Source: PFL42 sp963789825 (GTDB taxonomy: Bacteria > Chloroflexota > Anaerolineae > Anaerolineales > E44-bin32). Taken from it: a DNA stretch of 64,000 nt. How positions within the stretch are numbered: the stretch's first letter is position 1; each line of letters opens with the position of its first letter. Shown piece by piece: positions 45,113 to 54,520 of the stretch. The translations under genes and the position numbers were made by a program. The notes beneath the pieces were generated by a model, which searched no databases, was not told the origin of the DNA, and saw only the letters and a list, made by a program, of their open reading frames with translations. Location of the stretch: NCBI GenBank assembly GCA_963789825.1, contig CAWBME010000011.1, forward strand, positions 62,001 to 126,000. The letters are read 5' to 3'.

Positions 45113-46105
45113 ATGGCCAAAGAGAAGCCGACGGTCTACCTGCTCTACGGGGATGATCCGCTCGCTATGCAGGAGGCGGTAGGGCGGCTGCGGGCACAGC
45201 TGGGAGATCCGCTTGCAGCGGACATGAACCTCCATCGCTTCAACGCCCGCACGCTGGACCTGGCGGAACTCGAAGGCGCCTGTATGGCGATGCCCTTCCT
45301 GGCAGAGCGACGGCTCATCCTGGTCGAGAACAGCGAACTCCTGAAGGACTCCGGCCAGGCGATGAAGCGCCTGCTTCAGTTGCTCCCCAAGGTCCCCCAA
45401 ACCACTGCGCTGGTGTTCCTGGCAGACGTGCCGCTCGAGCGCCGCGACGCCGACGCCACCTATCGCTCAACCTCCAGCCTGCACCGGTGGATCGAGGAGC
45501 ATCCGGACACGGCCTACAGCAAGGCGCTTCCCACGCCGCGCGGCGAGGCCTTCGATCACTGGCTGCAGACTCGCGCCCAGCACCACCATGCTGAGCTCTC
45601 GCCTGCTGCCGCCGGCTTGCTGGCGGAGTTCACCGCTGGCGATCCGATGACCGCCGACATGGAGCTGGCCAAGCTTGCCGACTATGTCGGCGGCGAGCGG
45701 GCCATCTCGCCAGCGGACATCGAAACACTCAGTCCCCACCAGGGTCAGAGCGACGTGTTCGCCCTGGTCGATGCAATGGGCAACCGCGACACCCACACGG
45801 CCCTGCGCCTGCTTGATCAGATCCTCGCCCAGGAGGACGCACGGGCAGTCTTCCCAATGATCGTCCGCCAATTCCGCTTGATCCTGCTAGCTTGCGAGGC
45901 TCAGGCTGCGGGGATCCCCGCGCAGGAGGCGCTGCGCGCGCCTGCTTTCGTCGCTCGCAAGGCCGCCTCGCAAGCGCGGCGCTTCACGCGGTCCGACCTG
46001 GTGCGCATCTACCATCATCTGGTCGAAATCGACCTCAACTCGAAGACCGGGCGCGAGGAGCTTACCCCTGCCCTGCTCGGCCTGGTCGCAGGGCTGGGTG
46101 GGTGA
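45113..46105 (+). CDS. holA: DNA polymerase III subunit delta
   Basis: A 330-residue clamp-loader wrench. VYLLYGDDPLAMQEAV at the N-terminus, MPFLAERRLILVEN, LVFLADVPLE, the C-terminal EDARAVFPMIVRQFRLILLACE and LDLNSKTGRE-like end EIDLNSKTGREEL match the family. It opens the beta clamp. Together with holB 600 bases away it supplies two clamp-loader subunits from one region. ATG at 45113 follows the DUF6391 stop. Confidence 0.93.
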   Translation: MAKEKPTVYLLYGDDPLAMQEAVGRLRAQLGDPLAADMNLHRFNARTLDLAELEGACMAMPFLAERRLILVENSELLKDSGQAMKRLLQLLPKVPQTTALVFLADVPLERRDADATYRSTSSLHRWIEEHPDTAYSKALPTPRGEAFDHWLQTRAQHHHAELSPAAAGLLAEFTAGDPMTADMELAKLADYVGGERAISPADIETLSPHQGQSDVFALVDAMGNRDTHTALRLLDQILAQEDARAVFPMIVRQFRLILLACEAQAAGIPAQEALRAPAFVARKAASQARRFTRSDLVRIYHHLVEIDLNSKTGREELTPALLGLVAGLGG

Positions 46106-46267
46106 GCTGCGCACGGACCCCTACCGGCCGTTGCTCCCGTCCTGAGCCAAACCGCCAGACCGGCCCCCTTTGCCTGCCGGCATCGCTGTGGGGCGCACAA
46201 GGTTCGCTGCCTCGCCCAGCCGCCGACCGTCCCCTTCCGCCCCGGTGACCTGCCGGGCTGTTGGCAG

Positions 46268-46510
46268 TCAGCTGCCGGACGCCGCCACACCGAGCCATAG
46301 GTGGCCGGGCAGCACCGCCCGATCCGTCTTCAGACGGATCGACCCTACCTGGGAGGGTGGTTCGGCGCCGGCGGCCGATGGGTGCAGGAAGCAAAGGTTC
46401 GGCTGCGCACCGTACTTGGCGCGGTAGTGGCTCGCCGCTCGCTCAAGCTTGGCCGCCAGGTCCAGCGTACGATCGGCGTCGTACCAAAGCATCCCCGTCG
46501 TCATCTTCAT
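46268..46510 (-). CDS. Small conserved-looking protein, third gene of SOS-box operon
   Basis: An 80-residue soluble protein. MLWYDADRTLDLAAKLERAA and HYRAKYGAQPNLCFLHPS look conserved in composition (aromatic and charged, with a Cys-containing motif), and no membrane segment is visible. I know of no function. Its ATG at 46510 overlaps the preceding stop (ATGA), so it is translated together with the other two genes. Confidence 0.7.
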   Translation of the reverse strand: MKMTTGMLWYDADRTLDLAAKLERAASHYRAKYGAQPNLCFLHPSAAGAEPPSQVGSIRLKTDRAVLPGHLWLGVAASGS

Positions 46511-46761
46511 CCTCCCAATCCTCCACGGCGTCTAGGCAGCACCCGCTCCAGATGCCAGGTGCAGCGCTCACGATCCAAGGTAACAACACAGCACAGCCCA
46601 TCGGTGGTGACAAGCTGGTAACGCCCGGGGCGCGCAGCACTCCCTACCCGCTCCACTTGCCGCACAACGTGGCGCCTGCCGCGCCAACTGAACTCCAGCG
46701 GCATTGCCGTCGGCCCCACCGCGTGGACCGCCAATCGTCCGCTCAACTGCAGGCCGGTCAT
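46507..46761 (-). CDS. DUF6504-like protein, second gene of SOS-box operon
   Basis: An 84-residue protein when started at the ATG at 46761, which overlaps the stop of the ATPase gene (ATGA). An upstream ATG at 46803 would give 14 more residues. Motifs PLEFSWRGRRHVVRQVERV, GRYQLVTTDGLCCVVTLD and WHLERVL resemble the small beta-rich DUF6504 found near error-prone polymerase genes in Actinobacteria. The family assignment is tentative. Confidence 0.65.
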   Translation of the reverse strand: MTGLQLSGRLAVHAVGPTAMPLEFSWRGRRHVVRQVERVGSAARPGRYQLVTTDGLCCVVTLDRERCTWHLERVLPRRRGGLGG

Positions 46762-47574
46762 CCAATCCCGCCTTGCGTGGTCGAGGCTGTCCCAGCCAGC
46801 CATGCGCTCTGACGGATCTCGTCCAGGCAGCTCATCAAGTCGCGGACCGGCAACCAGAGCGCCCGGATTGGGAGCACACCGGACTGGTCGAAGATCAGGA
46901 AGTCCCCTGGGCGACGCTGGCCACGGGCGAGCCGCACATCCGGCTCGGCAATCGGCTCCGTTGCGTCGCTGGGTGAGCCGATCTGCAGCACATGCATTCC
47001 CGCCGGTCCGCCAAAGCGGCGAAGCCAGGCAAGGCGCGCCTGCAGTGCGGCATGCTCCTTCCATGGCGCCAAGTCCTCGACAGCCAGGACGACCTGCGTC
47101 GGACTTCCACCGGCCAACTGCCGCAATCTCACCTCATCCACCAGCCAGGCGAGGAGCGCCGCGGCCCGCCGCGCTTCGATCACGGGCTCGAGCAACGCAT
47201 GGGGCAGACCCTCGATCATCCCCAGCTGTCGACCACTAGGGTCGATGGCCAGCACCGCGAGCGCTTGGGGCGTGGTGCTCCAGCACAGGGACACCAGGCA
47301 CGTGCGTAGCAGTTCCGACTTGCCGCAACCGGTCGGCCCGCTGATGAGCAGGTGCGCCGGGCTGCCTTGTCCCACTCGGAATCCCCACGGCGCCCCGTCC
47401 GGCGTCCGGCCGACGAGCGCGGTGCGCGAGTTCGAGCAGTGCGCGCTGCAGCGCAGGCCGGAGCGAGTCCCCAGACGGCGCCTCCCTCAGCAGCCTGTCA
47501 GAAACCCGACCTTCTGGTCCGCCGGCTTCAGCCTGGAGGACCTCACGCATCAAAGAGGTCTGCCTGCTGGGCAT
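46758..47574 (-). CDS. FtsK/SpoIIIE-like ATPase, first gene of SOS-box operon, apparent one-base frameshift
   Basis: A 271-residue protein after removal of one base near 47421 (CAC-C-GCG). ALVGRTPDGAPWGF then AHLLISGPTGCGKSELLRT (Walker A GPTGCGKS) is the start of an FtsK motor core, VVLAVEDL is the Walker B. The usual 4-TM anchor and gamma domain are missing and the motor is shorter than in FtsK (about 800 residues). It could pump or tether DNA in a damage response. ATG at 47574 preceded by GGGGAG. ATGA-coupled to the next gene. Confidence 0.78.
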
Positions 47575-47596
47575 TCTCCACTCCCCTTTCGCCACC

Positions 47597-47639
47597 AGAA
47601 CACCTGTTCTAGTATACAGAACATTTGTGCGCACGTCAA
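47597..47639 (-). promoter_or_regulatory. Promoter and SOS-type operators of the ATPase operon
   Basis: On the minus strand TTGACG (47639-47634), 17 bases, TATACT (47616-47611): a strong promoter. A perfect palindrome AGAACA-CC-TGTTCT (47597-47610) overlaps the start region, and an imperfect site AGAACATTTGTGCG (47618-47631) lies in the spacer. Both resemble the site at 2659-2676. GAACAGGTGTTC fits GAAC-RNRY-GTTC. Confidence 0.75.
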
Positions 47640-47694
47640 GAGCGTTCTCCCCAGGAACGGCGGCGCACCTTCGCTGTGCTAGAATGGCAACAGG

Positions 47695-48552
47695 ATGACG
47701 TACCAAGCCGAAATCGACGTCCGGCCTTCGCCCATTGCCGGCACCTGGTACTCCGACGATCCGGCAACCCTGGCCCGCAGCATCGACAGCCTGCTCGAAG
47801 CGGCTGGACATCCTCGGCTCGAGGGGGACGTCATCGGTGTGGTCGCCCCCCACGCCGGCCATCGCTACAGCGGCGCCGTGGCTGCCCACGCCTTTCGCAG
47901 CCTGCGGGATTGCCAGCCCGAAATCGTCGCCATCGTCTCGCCGCTGCACTCCTTCCACCCTGCCCGGCTGCTGACGACCCAGCACCCGGCTTACTGGACG
48001 CCGCTGGGCACGATCCCGGTAGCGCACGACCTGCTGCAGCAGCTGGCCGAGCGCCTGCTGAGGGACTCCTCCCTCCGCCTGGAGGCGGTGGCACACGACA
48101 GTGAGCATTCGCTGGAGATCGAGCTCCCCTTCCTGCAGCGCGTGTTTCGCCACCCGTTCCGCCTGCTCCCGATCATGGTCCGCGACCAGGCGCCAGCTGT
48201 CGCCGAGGCCTTGGGGCGGGCGCTGGCTGACGTCCTCCGGGGAACACCTGCGGTGCTAGTCGCCAGCACAGACCTGTCGCACTTCTTCCCCGCCGACGTT
48301 GCGCGTCGGCTCGACACGGAGATGCTGAGCCGCATGGCGGCCTTCGATCCCGCGGCAGTACTCTCGGCGGAGGAGGAGGGTGTGGGATTTGCGTGCGGCC
48401 GGGGGGCAGCGGCCGCCGTGTTGTGGGCCGCCGGCGAGCTGGGTGCCGACTGCGCGCAGGTTCTCCGCTATGCGACCTCCGGCGATGTGACGCGGGATCC
48501 CACCTCGGTGGTTGGCTATGGCGCCGTCGCCCTCTGCCGCCGCTCCGGGTAG
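47695..48552 (+). CDS. Memo-family protein (AmmeMemoRadiSam system protein B type)
   Basis: A 285-residue protein. PIAGTWYSDDP, VVAPHAGHRYSGAVAAHAF, SPLHSF, EHSLEIELPFLQRVF, and SADLSH-like ASTDLSHFF are the landmarks of the Memo family, whose metal-binding site resembles that of non-haem iron dioxygenases. Bacterial members often sit with a radical SAM gene and AMMECR1, but neither is nearby. Extended -10 TGC-TAGAAT ends 9 bases before the ATG, so the leader is very short. Confidence 0.92.
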   Translation: MTYQAEIDVRPSPIAGTWYSDDPATLARSIDSLLEAAGHPRLEGDVIGVVAPHAGHRYSGAVAAHAFRSLRDCQPEIVAIVSPLHSFHPARLLTTQHPAYWTPLGTIPVAHDLLQQLAERLLRDSSLRLEAVAHDSEHSLEIELPFLQRVFRHPFRLLPIMVRDQAPAVAEALGRALADVLRGTPAVLVASTDLSHFFPADVARRLDTEMLSRMAAFDPAAVLSAEEEGVGFACGRGAAAAVLWAAGELGADCAQVLRYATSGDVTRDPTSVVGYGAVALCRRSG

Positions 48553-48597
48553 GCGCACCAGCCGCAGCTCAGTTTCGAGGTCTTCCGACGACGCAGC

Positions 48598-49944
48598 ATG
48601 ATGCCTCAGGAACTCGCCCAGGACGCCCTCCAACTTGCGCTCGTAGCGCTGCTCTTGATCGTCAACGGGTTCTTCGTGGCGGCAGAGATCGCCTTCGTCA
48701 GCGTCCGCCGCACGCGGGTTGCCGAGCTGGCCGACCAGGGAGATCGGCGCGCCCGCTGGCTTCAACGCGCCCACCGCTATCCGCAACGCTTCCTCGCCGC
48801 CGTCCAGCTGGGCGTGACCATGGCCAGCCTGGCTCTGGGCTGGCTCGCCGAGCCGGCGCTGGCAGGCTTACTTGCGCCTGTGCTGTCACTGCTACCCAAG
48901 ACGCTGGACGAGAGCGTGGCGCGCAGCCTGTCCGCTGCCGCCACTTTCGCCCTGGTCACTTTCCTGACAATTGTCGTCGGCGAGCTCACCCCCAAGGCCA
49001 TCGCCCTGACCAAGCCCGAGCCAACCGCGCTAGGCGTCGCCCGGCCGATGCTGGCCATCATGGCGGTGTTCCGGCCCGTGATCTGGCTGCTGAACAGTGC
49101 GGCCGGCGTGCTGGTGCGCGCGCTGCGGGTGCGGCCGGCCAGCGAGGCCGAAGGCGCGCACTCCGTCCAGGAGCTCAAGATGCTGGTGACCGCCAGCGCC
49201 GAGAGCGGGGTGGTCGAGGACGAAGAGGAGGAGATGCTGCACGCGGTCTTCGACTTCGGAGACACGCTCGTTCGCCAGGTGATGGTGCCGCGTACCGAGG
49301 TCGTGGCCGTTCCGGCTTCCGCCGTCACGCCGGAGATCCTGCGCGTGGCGCTGGAGCACCCGCTTTCTAAGTTTCCCGTGTTCGAGGGGGACCTCGATCA
49401 CGTCATTGGCGTGCTGCACATCCGCGACCTGCTGCGCGGCCAGCTCACCGAAGCGGGCTCGGCGCCAACCGCTCGCAGCCTGATGCGCGAGGCGATCTAC
49501 ATCCCGGAGACGGCGCGCGTCAGCCAGTTGCTGCAGCGCTTTCGCGCCCGCCGCCAACACCTGGCCATCGTGCTCGACGAGTACGGCGGAACCGCCGGCG
49601 TGGTTGCCCTGGAGGACCTACTCGAGGAGATCGTGGGCGACGTCCAGGGACCGTTCGACAAGGAGTTGGAGATCCAGCCCCAGGCTGACGGCTCGGCGTG
49701 GATCGACGGGCTGACCATGATGGAGGAGGTCAACGAGCGCTTCGGCCTGCAGCTGGAAGACCCGCATTACGACACGATCGCCGGCTACGTGCTCGGCCGG
49801 CTGGGCCGAATGGCCAAGCTGGGAGATGCCGTTCAGATCGCCGGAGTTCGGCTGGAAGTGCGCCAGATGGACGGCCTGCGCATCGCCCAGGTGCGCCTGA
49901 GTCGAACTGCGAACCCCTCCCTCGAAGCCGGCCCCGGCGCCTAG
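48598..49944 (+). CDS. CNNM/HlyC-CorC family membrane protein
   Basis: A 448-residue protein with an N-terminal DUF21/CNNM domain of about four membrane helices (residues 10-150; VGELTPKAIAL is characteristic), two CBS domains (RQVMVPRTEV, FPVFEGDLDHVIGVLHIRDLL, VLDEYGGTAGVVALEDLLEEIVGDV) and a C-terminal CorC_HlyC domain. Members export or regulate Mg2+ and other divalent metals; the haemolysin label is historical. Followed after 8 bases by priA. Confidence 0.93.
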   Translation: MMPQELAQDALQLALVALLLIVNGFFVAAEIAFVSVRRTRVAELADQGDRRARWLQRAHRYPQRFLAAVQLGVTMASLALGWLAEPALAGLLAPVLSLLPKTLDESVARSLSAAATFALVTFLTIVVGELTPKAIALTKPEPTALGVARPMLAIMAVFRPVIWLLNSAAGVLVRALRVRPASEAEGAHSVQELKMLVTASAESGVVEDEEEEMLHAVFDFGDTLVRQVMVPRTEVVAVPASAVTPEILRVALEHPLSKFPVFEGDLDHVIGVLHIRDLLRGQLTEAGSAPTARSLMREAIYIPETARVSQLLQRFRARRQHLAIVLDEYGGTAGVVALEDLLEEIVGDVQGPFDKELEIQPQADGSAWIDGLTMMEEVNERFGLQLEDPHYDTIAGYVLGRLGRMAKLGDAVQIAGVRLEVRQMDGLRIAQVRLSRTANPSLEAGPGA

Positions 49945-49952
49945 AACCCGCG

Positions 49953-52452
49953 ATGTACGCCGAGGTCGCCGTCAACCTGCCCCCGGTCCAGGGCACCTTC
50001 CACTACCATCTACCCCCCGACCTGACGGAGCGTCTGCGGCCGGGACATCTGGTGGTGGTTTCGTTCGGCCAGCAACGTGTCCAGGGGGTGATCCTGCGCC
50101 TGCTCGAACAGGCCGAGGTCCCCGAGACCAAACCGGTGCTCGAGCTCGTCGAAGCTGCGCCGGTGCTGACGCCGGCCCAACTGGACCTCGCCCGCTGGAT
50201 GAGCGTGGCCACGCACAGCTCACTGATCGAGTGCCTGACTCTGATGATCCCGCCCGGCCTGGCCCAGCGCGCCGACACCGAGTACGCGCTGAGCGCCGGT
50301 GAGCCTGCTGCCCGAACCGAAACTGAACGCCGCCTGCTGGCACTGCTGACCGAGCGGGGCCCGCTGCGCGGCCGACAGATCGACCGCTGGCTGGCGCGCC
50401 AAGCGTGGCGCAAATCGGCCGACAGCCTGGTTCGCCGCGGCGCGCTGCAGCGAACCCCCGTGCTGGATCGGCCCACGGTTCGACCCAAGCGCGTGCGCAA
50501 TGTACGCCTGGCCCGGCCGCCGGAGGTTGTGCTGCAGGCGGGGCTGGACCTGGGTCGGGCAGGCTCGCCTGCCGAAGCCCGCCGCCGCCGTATGCTGCAG
50601 GTCCTGGTCAGCGAGCGCGAGCCGGTGGAGGCCTTCTGGCTGTACGCCGAGAGCGGCGGCAGATTAACCGACCTGCATGCCTTGGAGGACCGCGGGCTGG
50701 TTGTGCTGAGCGAGGCGGAAGTGTGGCGGGATCCGCTGGCCGGCGTATCGTTCGTAGCAGCACTGCCACCAGCTCTGACCTCCGATCAGACGCTCGCCTG
50801 GCAGAAGATCGAGGCTCACCTGGGATCGGACAGGGAGGGCGCGGCGCCCGTGCTCCTGCATGGCGTCACCGGCTCGGGCAAGACTGAGATCTACTTGCGC
50901 GCCGTCGCAGCCACGCTCGCCGCCGGACGCCAGTCGGTCGTGCTGGTCCCCGAAATTGCCCTCACACCGCAGACGGTGCGCCGCTTCCTGGCGCGCTTTC
51001 CCGGCCAGGTCGGGCTGATCCACTCCCAGCTCAGCGGCGGCGAGCGCTACGACACCTGGCGCCGCTGCCGGGAAGGTGACCTCAAGGTGGTGGTGGGACC
51101 GCGCAGCGCGTTGTTTGTTCCACTGCCGGACATCGGGCTGATCGTCGTCGACGAATGCCACGATGAGTCGTACAAGGAGGAAGGATCCGCCCCCCGCTAT
51201 CATGGTCGGGAGACGGCGCTTGCCTATGCCCGGCAGCTGCGTGCGACGTGCATCTTGGGAAGTGCCACACCCGACCTCGGCACCTACTTCAAGGCACAGG
51301 CAGGCCAGATCGAGCTGGTTTCGCTGCCGCAGCGCATTCTGGCCCACCGCCGGGTGCTCGAGGCGCAGCGCGAGCGGCTGGGTCTCGGCCCTCGCTACCG
51401 GCCGGCGGGGGGCGAGGCCGAATACACTGAGCTGCCTGCGGTGTCCATCATCGACATGCGCCGCGAACTGCGCGAGGGCAACGCCTCGCTATTTTCGCGG
51501 GCGTTGACCTCAGGCCCTGCACCAGACGCTCGAAGCTCAGCAGCAGGCGATCCTATTCCTCAACCGCAGGGGTGCGGCCACGCACATCTTCTGCCGCGAT
51601 TGCGGCTGGGTCCTGCGCTGTCCGCGCTGTGACACCTCACTTGCCCACCACAGCGCGCCTTCCGAAGCCCGCTGCCACCGCTGCGGTTACCACCGGTCCA
51701 CCCCGACCGCCTGCCCAGCGTGCGGCGGAGAACGCGTGCGCCACTTCGGCGCCGGGACACAACAGGTCCAGGCCGAGGTCGAGCGGCTCTTCCCTCAGGC
51801 ACAAACTCTACGCTGGGACCGAGACACGGCCCGCTCGCCCGATCAGCACTTGCTGATCCTGGATCACTTCATTGACCATCGTGCGGACGTGCTGGTGGGC
51901 ACCCAGATGATCGCCAAGGGTCTTGACCTGCCGCTGGTTACCCTGGTCGGAGTCGTTTCCGCCGATACCGGGCTGAACCTGCCGGACTTCCGCGCCGCCG
52001 AGCGCACCTTCCAGGTGCTGAGCCAGGTAGCCGGGCGGGCCGGCCGCAGTCCTCTCGGGGGACGCGTGATTGTGCAGAGCTATCAGCCTGACGACTATGC
52101 CCTGCAGGCCTCCGCCCGCCACGACTACGCGGGCTTCTATCAGCTGGAGCTCGCGAAGCGTCGAGATCTGGGGTACCCGCCTTTCCGCCGCCTGGTGCGC
52201 CTGGTCTACGCCCATTCCTCGGCGCTGGCGGCGGAGCGGGCGGCAGGCGCGCTTGCGGCGCGTCTGCAAGCCACCCTGTCGGCCGGCGGCGGGTCGAATG
52301 AGCTGATCGGGCCCGCCCCTTGCTTCTTCGAACGTCAGGCGGGGCGGTATCGTTGGCAGCTGCTGATCCGTGGGCAACGGCCGCTCGACGCCCTTAACGA
52401 TCCCCTGCCCGACGGCTGGCAGGTCGATGTTGACCCAGTCTCGGTGCTGTGA
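49953..52452 (+). CDS. priA: Primosomal protein N' (replication restart helicase PriA), apparent one-base frameshift
   Basis: An 832-residue helicase after removal of one base near 51513 (TCA-G-GCC). N-terminal DNA-binding domain (GTFHYHLPPDL, RPGHLVVVSFG), Walker A HGVTGSGKTEIYLR, LVPEIALTPQTVRRF, DEAH-type VVDECHDESYKEE, then in the second frame FLNRRGAATHIFCRDCGWVLRCPRCD with zinc-binding cysteines, RCGYH, CPACGG, LVGTQMIAKGLDLPLVTLVGVVSADTGLNLPDFRA and GRAGRSPLGG. It reloads the replisome at stalled forks. ATG at 49953. Confidence 0.93.
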
Positions 52453-52538
52453 CCGCGCCGGACGGGCGAACGATGCGCCCCGAGGAAGACAAAAATCCGC
52501 CGCCACCTGGGGCGAGCGGAGGACATCAGACCAGTCGT

Positions 52539-52562
52539 TTGGGGTGCCGGCCGGCACCCCAA
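52539..52562. other. Perfect 24-base palindrome between priA and dnaA
   Basis: Arms TTGGGGTGCCGG and CCGGCACCCCAA meet without spacer. It lies between the convergent priA and dnaA ends. There is no T-run, so it may serve as a transcription barrier or a protein site; other sequence in 52453-52680 shows nothing. Confidence 0.6.
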
Positions 52563-52680
52563 GGGGCCGGACTGCGAGCAACCCCGCATAGGATCAGGTG
52601 TTGTCTGCCGACGCGGATGCGGGTGGCGGCTTCAGACCCATCCTAGCACAGCGCATTGGGCCCCACAAGTGACAGGCGTC

Positions 52681-54025
52681 CTATCGCGCCGCCGCCGGCA
52701 CCCCATCGTACAGCTTCTCGCGCACCGCCAGCACCTTGCGGCGCAGGGCGTCGTCGGTCCCCAGCCGTTCCTGGATCTTCTCGCAGGCGTAGAGCACGGT
52801 GGTGTGGTCCCGCCCACCGACAGCGAGGCCGATCTGCGGCAACGAGGCGTGGGTCTCGCTGCGGATCAGGTACATCGCCACCTGACGCGGAAGGGCGATG
52901 GGCTTGGAGCGGTTGCGGCTGAGCAGGACTGCCTCGCTCACACCGAACTGTTCGGCAACCGCCGAAAGGATCCGCTCGAAGGTCAGCGCGCCGCCGCGTG
53001 GCAGCAAGTCGGCCAATGCCGTCTCGACCAGTTCCGGCGTCAGTCCGATCCCGCTCAACTGGGCAAACGCCACGACGCGGGTCAGTGCGCCTTCTAGTTC
53101 GCGGATGTTGCTCACCACCCGGCGGGCGATTGCCTCCAGCACGGCGGAGTCGACGTCATGCCCTGCGCGTTCCGCCTTGGAGCGCAGGATGGCCACGCGC
53201 GTTTCCAGGTCGGGCGCCTGGATGTCCGCGGTCAGCCCCCATTCGAAGCGCGAGCGCAGCCGTTCCTCCAGCGTGACCATGGCCTTAGGAGGCCGATCGG
53301 AGGAGATCACCAACTGCTTCTCCTGTTCGTGCAGCGCGTTGAAAGTGTGGAAGAACTCCTCCTGGGTGGCCTCTTTGCCGGCGATGAACTGGATGTCGTC
53401 AATCAGCAACACATCGCTGCGCCGGTAGCGCTCGCGGAAGCTGTCGGTGGTATGGCTCCGGATGGCATTGATCAGGTCGTTGGTGAACTCCTCCGAGGAG
53501 ACGTACAGCACCTGCAGACCGCCCTGGCGGCAGGCGTTGCCCATGGCGTGCAGCAGGTGGGTCTTGCCCAGCCCCACGCCGCCATACAGAAAGAGCGGGT
53601 TGTAGGCGCGCGCCGGGCTCTCGGTCACGGCCTGCGCCGCAGCATGCGCCAGCCGGTTGCTCGGACCCAACGACAAAAGTCTCGAAGGTGTAGCGGCTTG
53701 TCAGGTGCTGCGGCGCTTCCTCGGGCGCAAGCCGGGTGTCGCTCGGCGCCGGCTGCGGCCGGTCCTCACCCGCCAACGTGTCCTGCCACACGATGAAGCG
53801 CACTTCGACCGTGCGGCCTGCCATGCCGCTCAAGATGCGCTGAACGGTCGAGAGCAACCGCGACTGCAGCCAATCGCGGGCATAGGCATTGCGCACGCCA
53901 ACGATGAACTCGCCGTCTTCGTACGCCAGCAGCTCGGCATCCCGCACCCAGGTATCGTAGCTCGCGCGCGGCATCTCCAATTGGATCTGCCCCTGGGCCG
54001 CATGCCACAACTGCTCAGCGTTCAT
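52681..54025 (-). CDS. dnaA: Chromosomal replication initiator DnaA, apparent one-base frameshift
   Basis: A 447-residue protein after removal of one base near 53665 (GGG-T-CCG). Domain I starts at MNAEQLWHAAQGQIQLEMPRA. The AAA+ core begins RYTFETFVVG and continues in the next frame with SNRLAHAAAQAV, Walker A GGVGLGKTHLL, Walker B VLLIDDIQF, ISSDRPPK and RFEWGL. Domain IV has GGRDHTTVLYACEKI for DnaA-box recognition. ATG at 54025 behind GGAGG. The gene stands next to priA and radA; no dnaN follows. Confidence 0.95.
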
Positions 54026-54041
54026 GCAATGCCTCCACGAC

Positions 54042-54072
54042 GACCGTCGGCCCATCCCAACCGCCGACGGTC
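54042..54072 (-). other. Hairpin in the dnaA leader
   Basis: Ten-base arms GACCGTCGGC (54042-54051) and GCCGACGGTC (54063-54072) with an 11-base loop, in the 5' leader about 20 bases upstream of the dnaA start. Could control translation or mRNA stability. Confidence 0.5.
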
Positions 54073-54207
54073 ACATTCGTTCGGTAGACTGGCGCGTGCT
54101 TGATCTGCGTGCTGCGTCTGCTTCGCCGGGGATCTTGCGCCCCGCTCCGCGCAAGAGGTCGCGGACTGCGAGGATCAACGGACTTGGTCCCGACTCAGAG
54201 CGGCTTC

Positions 54208-54236
54208 ATTCTAGCAAAGGGAACACTCGGCTTCAA
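54208..54236 (-). promoter_or_regulatory. Promoter of dnaA
   Basis: On the minus strand TTGAAG (54236-54231), 17 bases, TAGAAT (54213-54208) with a TG one base before (extended -10). The leader to the ATG at 54025 would be about 175 bases and contains the hairpin at 54042-54072. Confidence 0.65.
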
Positions 54237-54520
54237 GGAAAAGTGCTGCGCCAACCTAAAAACCTGGCATCTTTTAAGGTGACGGATTGTTAACAACCCG
54301 GCAGTGTTCTGCCCCGATTCCTTCCGCCCGCCATCGCCCGACGCTCGGCCCGAGGGGGGCACATCCCCATGCGCACATCTGTTCCGCCGAACATCTGGGG
54401 GAGGCCGGCCGCCTCAGCCGCGGTTGGGGAGGGCGCCGTCCGCAAGCCTTAAGGTTCGCTCTCTGTTTGCGCACCCAGACGCGAGGCCCGCGTCACCCCA
54501 TCCTGCAGTTTCGCAGGCAA
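54237..54520. other. dnaA-radA intergenic region, no clear oriC
   Basis: Scanned for TTATCCACA-like DnaA boxes on both strands and found none. There is a short AT-rich patch (about 54250-54300, including TTGTTAACAA). A GTTC-CGCC-GAAC motif at 54381-54392 is present but the arms are in the opposite order to the SOS box. No gene seen. Confidence 0.5.

Noticed and set aside
46268..47574. Prophage or integrated conjugative element
   Set aside because: No integrase, att repeats, capsid, portal, relaxase or terminase genes lie nearby, and the flanks are housekeeping genes.
51481..51520. Programmed frameshift in priA, dnaA and rpsA
   Set aside because: The sites lack slippery runs and share no stimulatory structure, and single-base sequencing or assembly errors explain them. 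Only the chelatase A9 run fits a known slippery type.
54381..54392. GTTC-CGCC-GAAC as a third SOS box
   Set aside because: The arm order is reversed relative to GAAC-N4-GTTC and it is not placed at a promoter.
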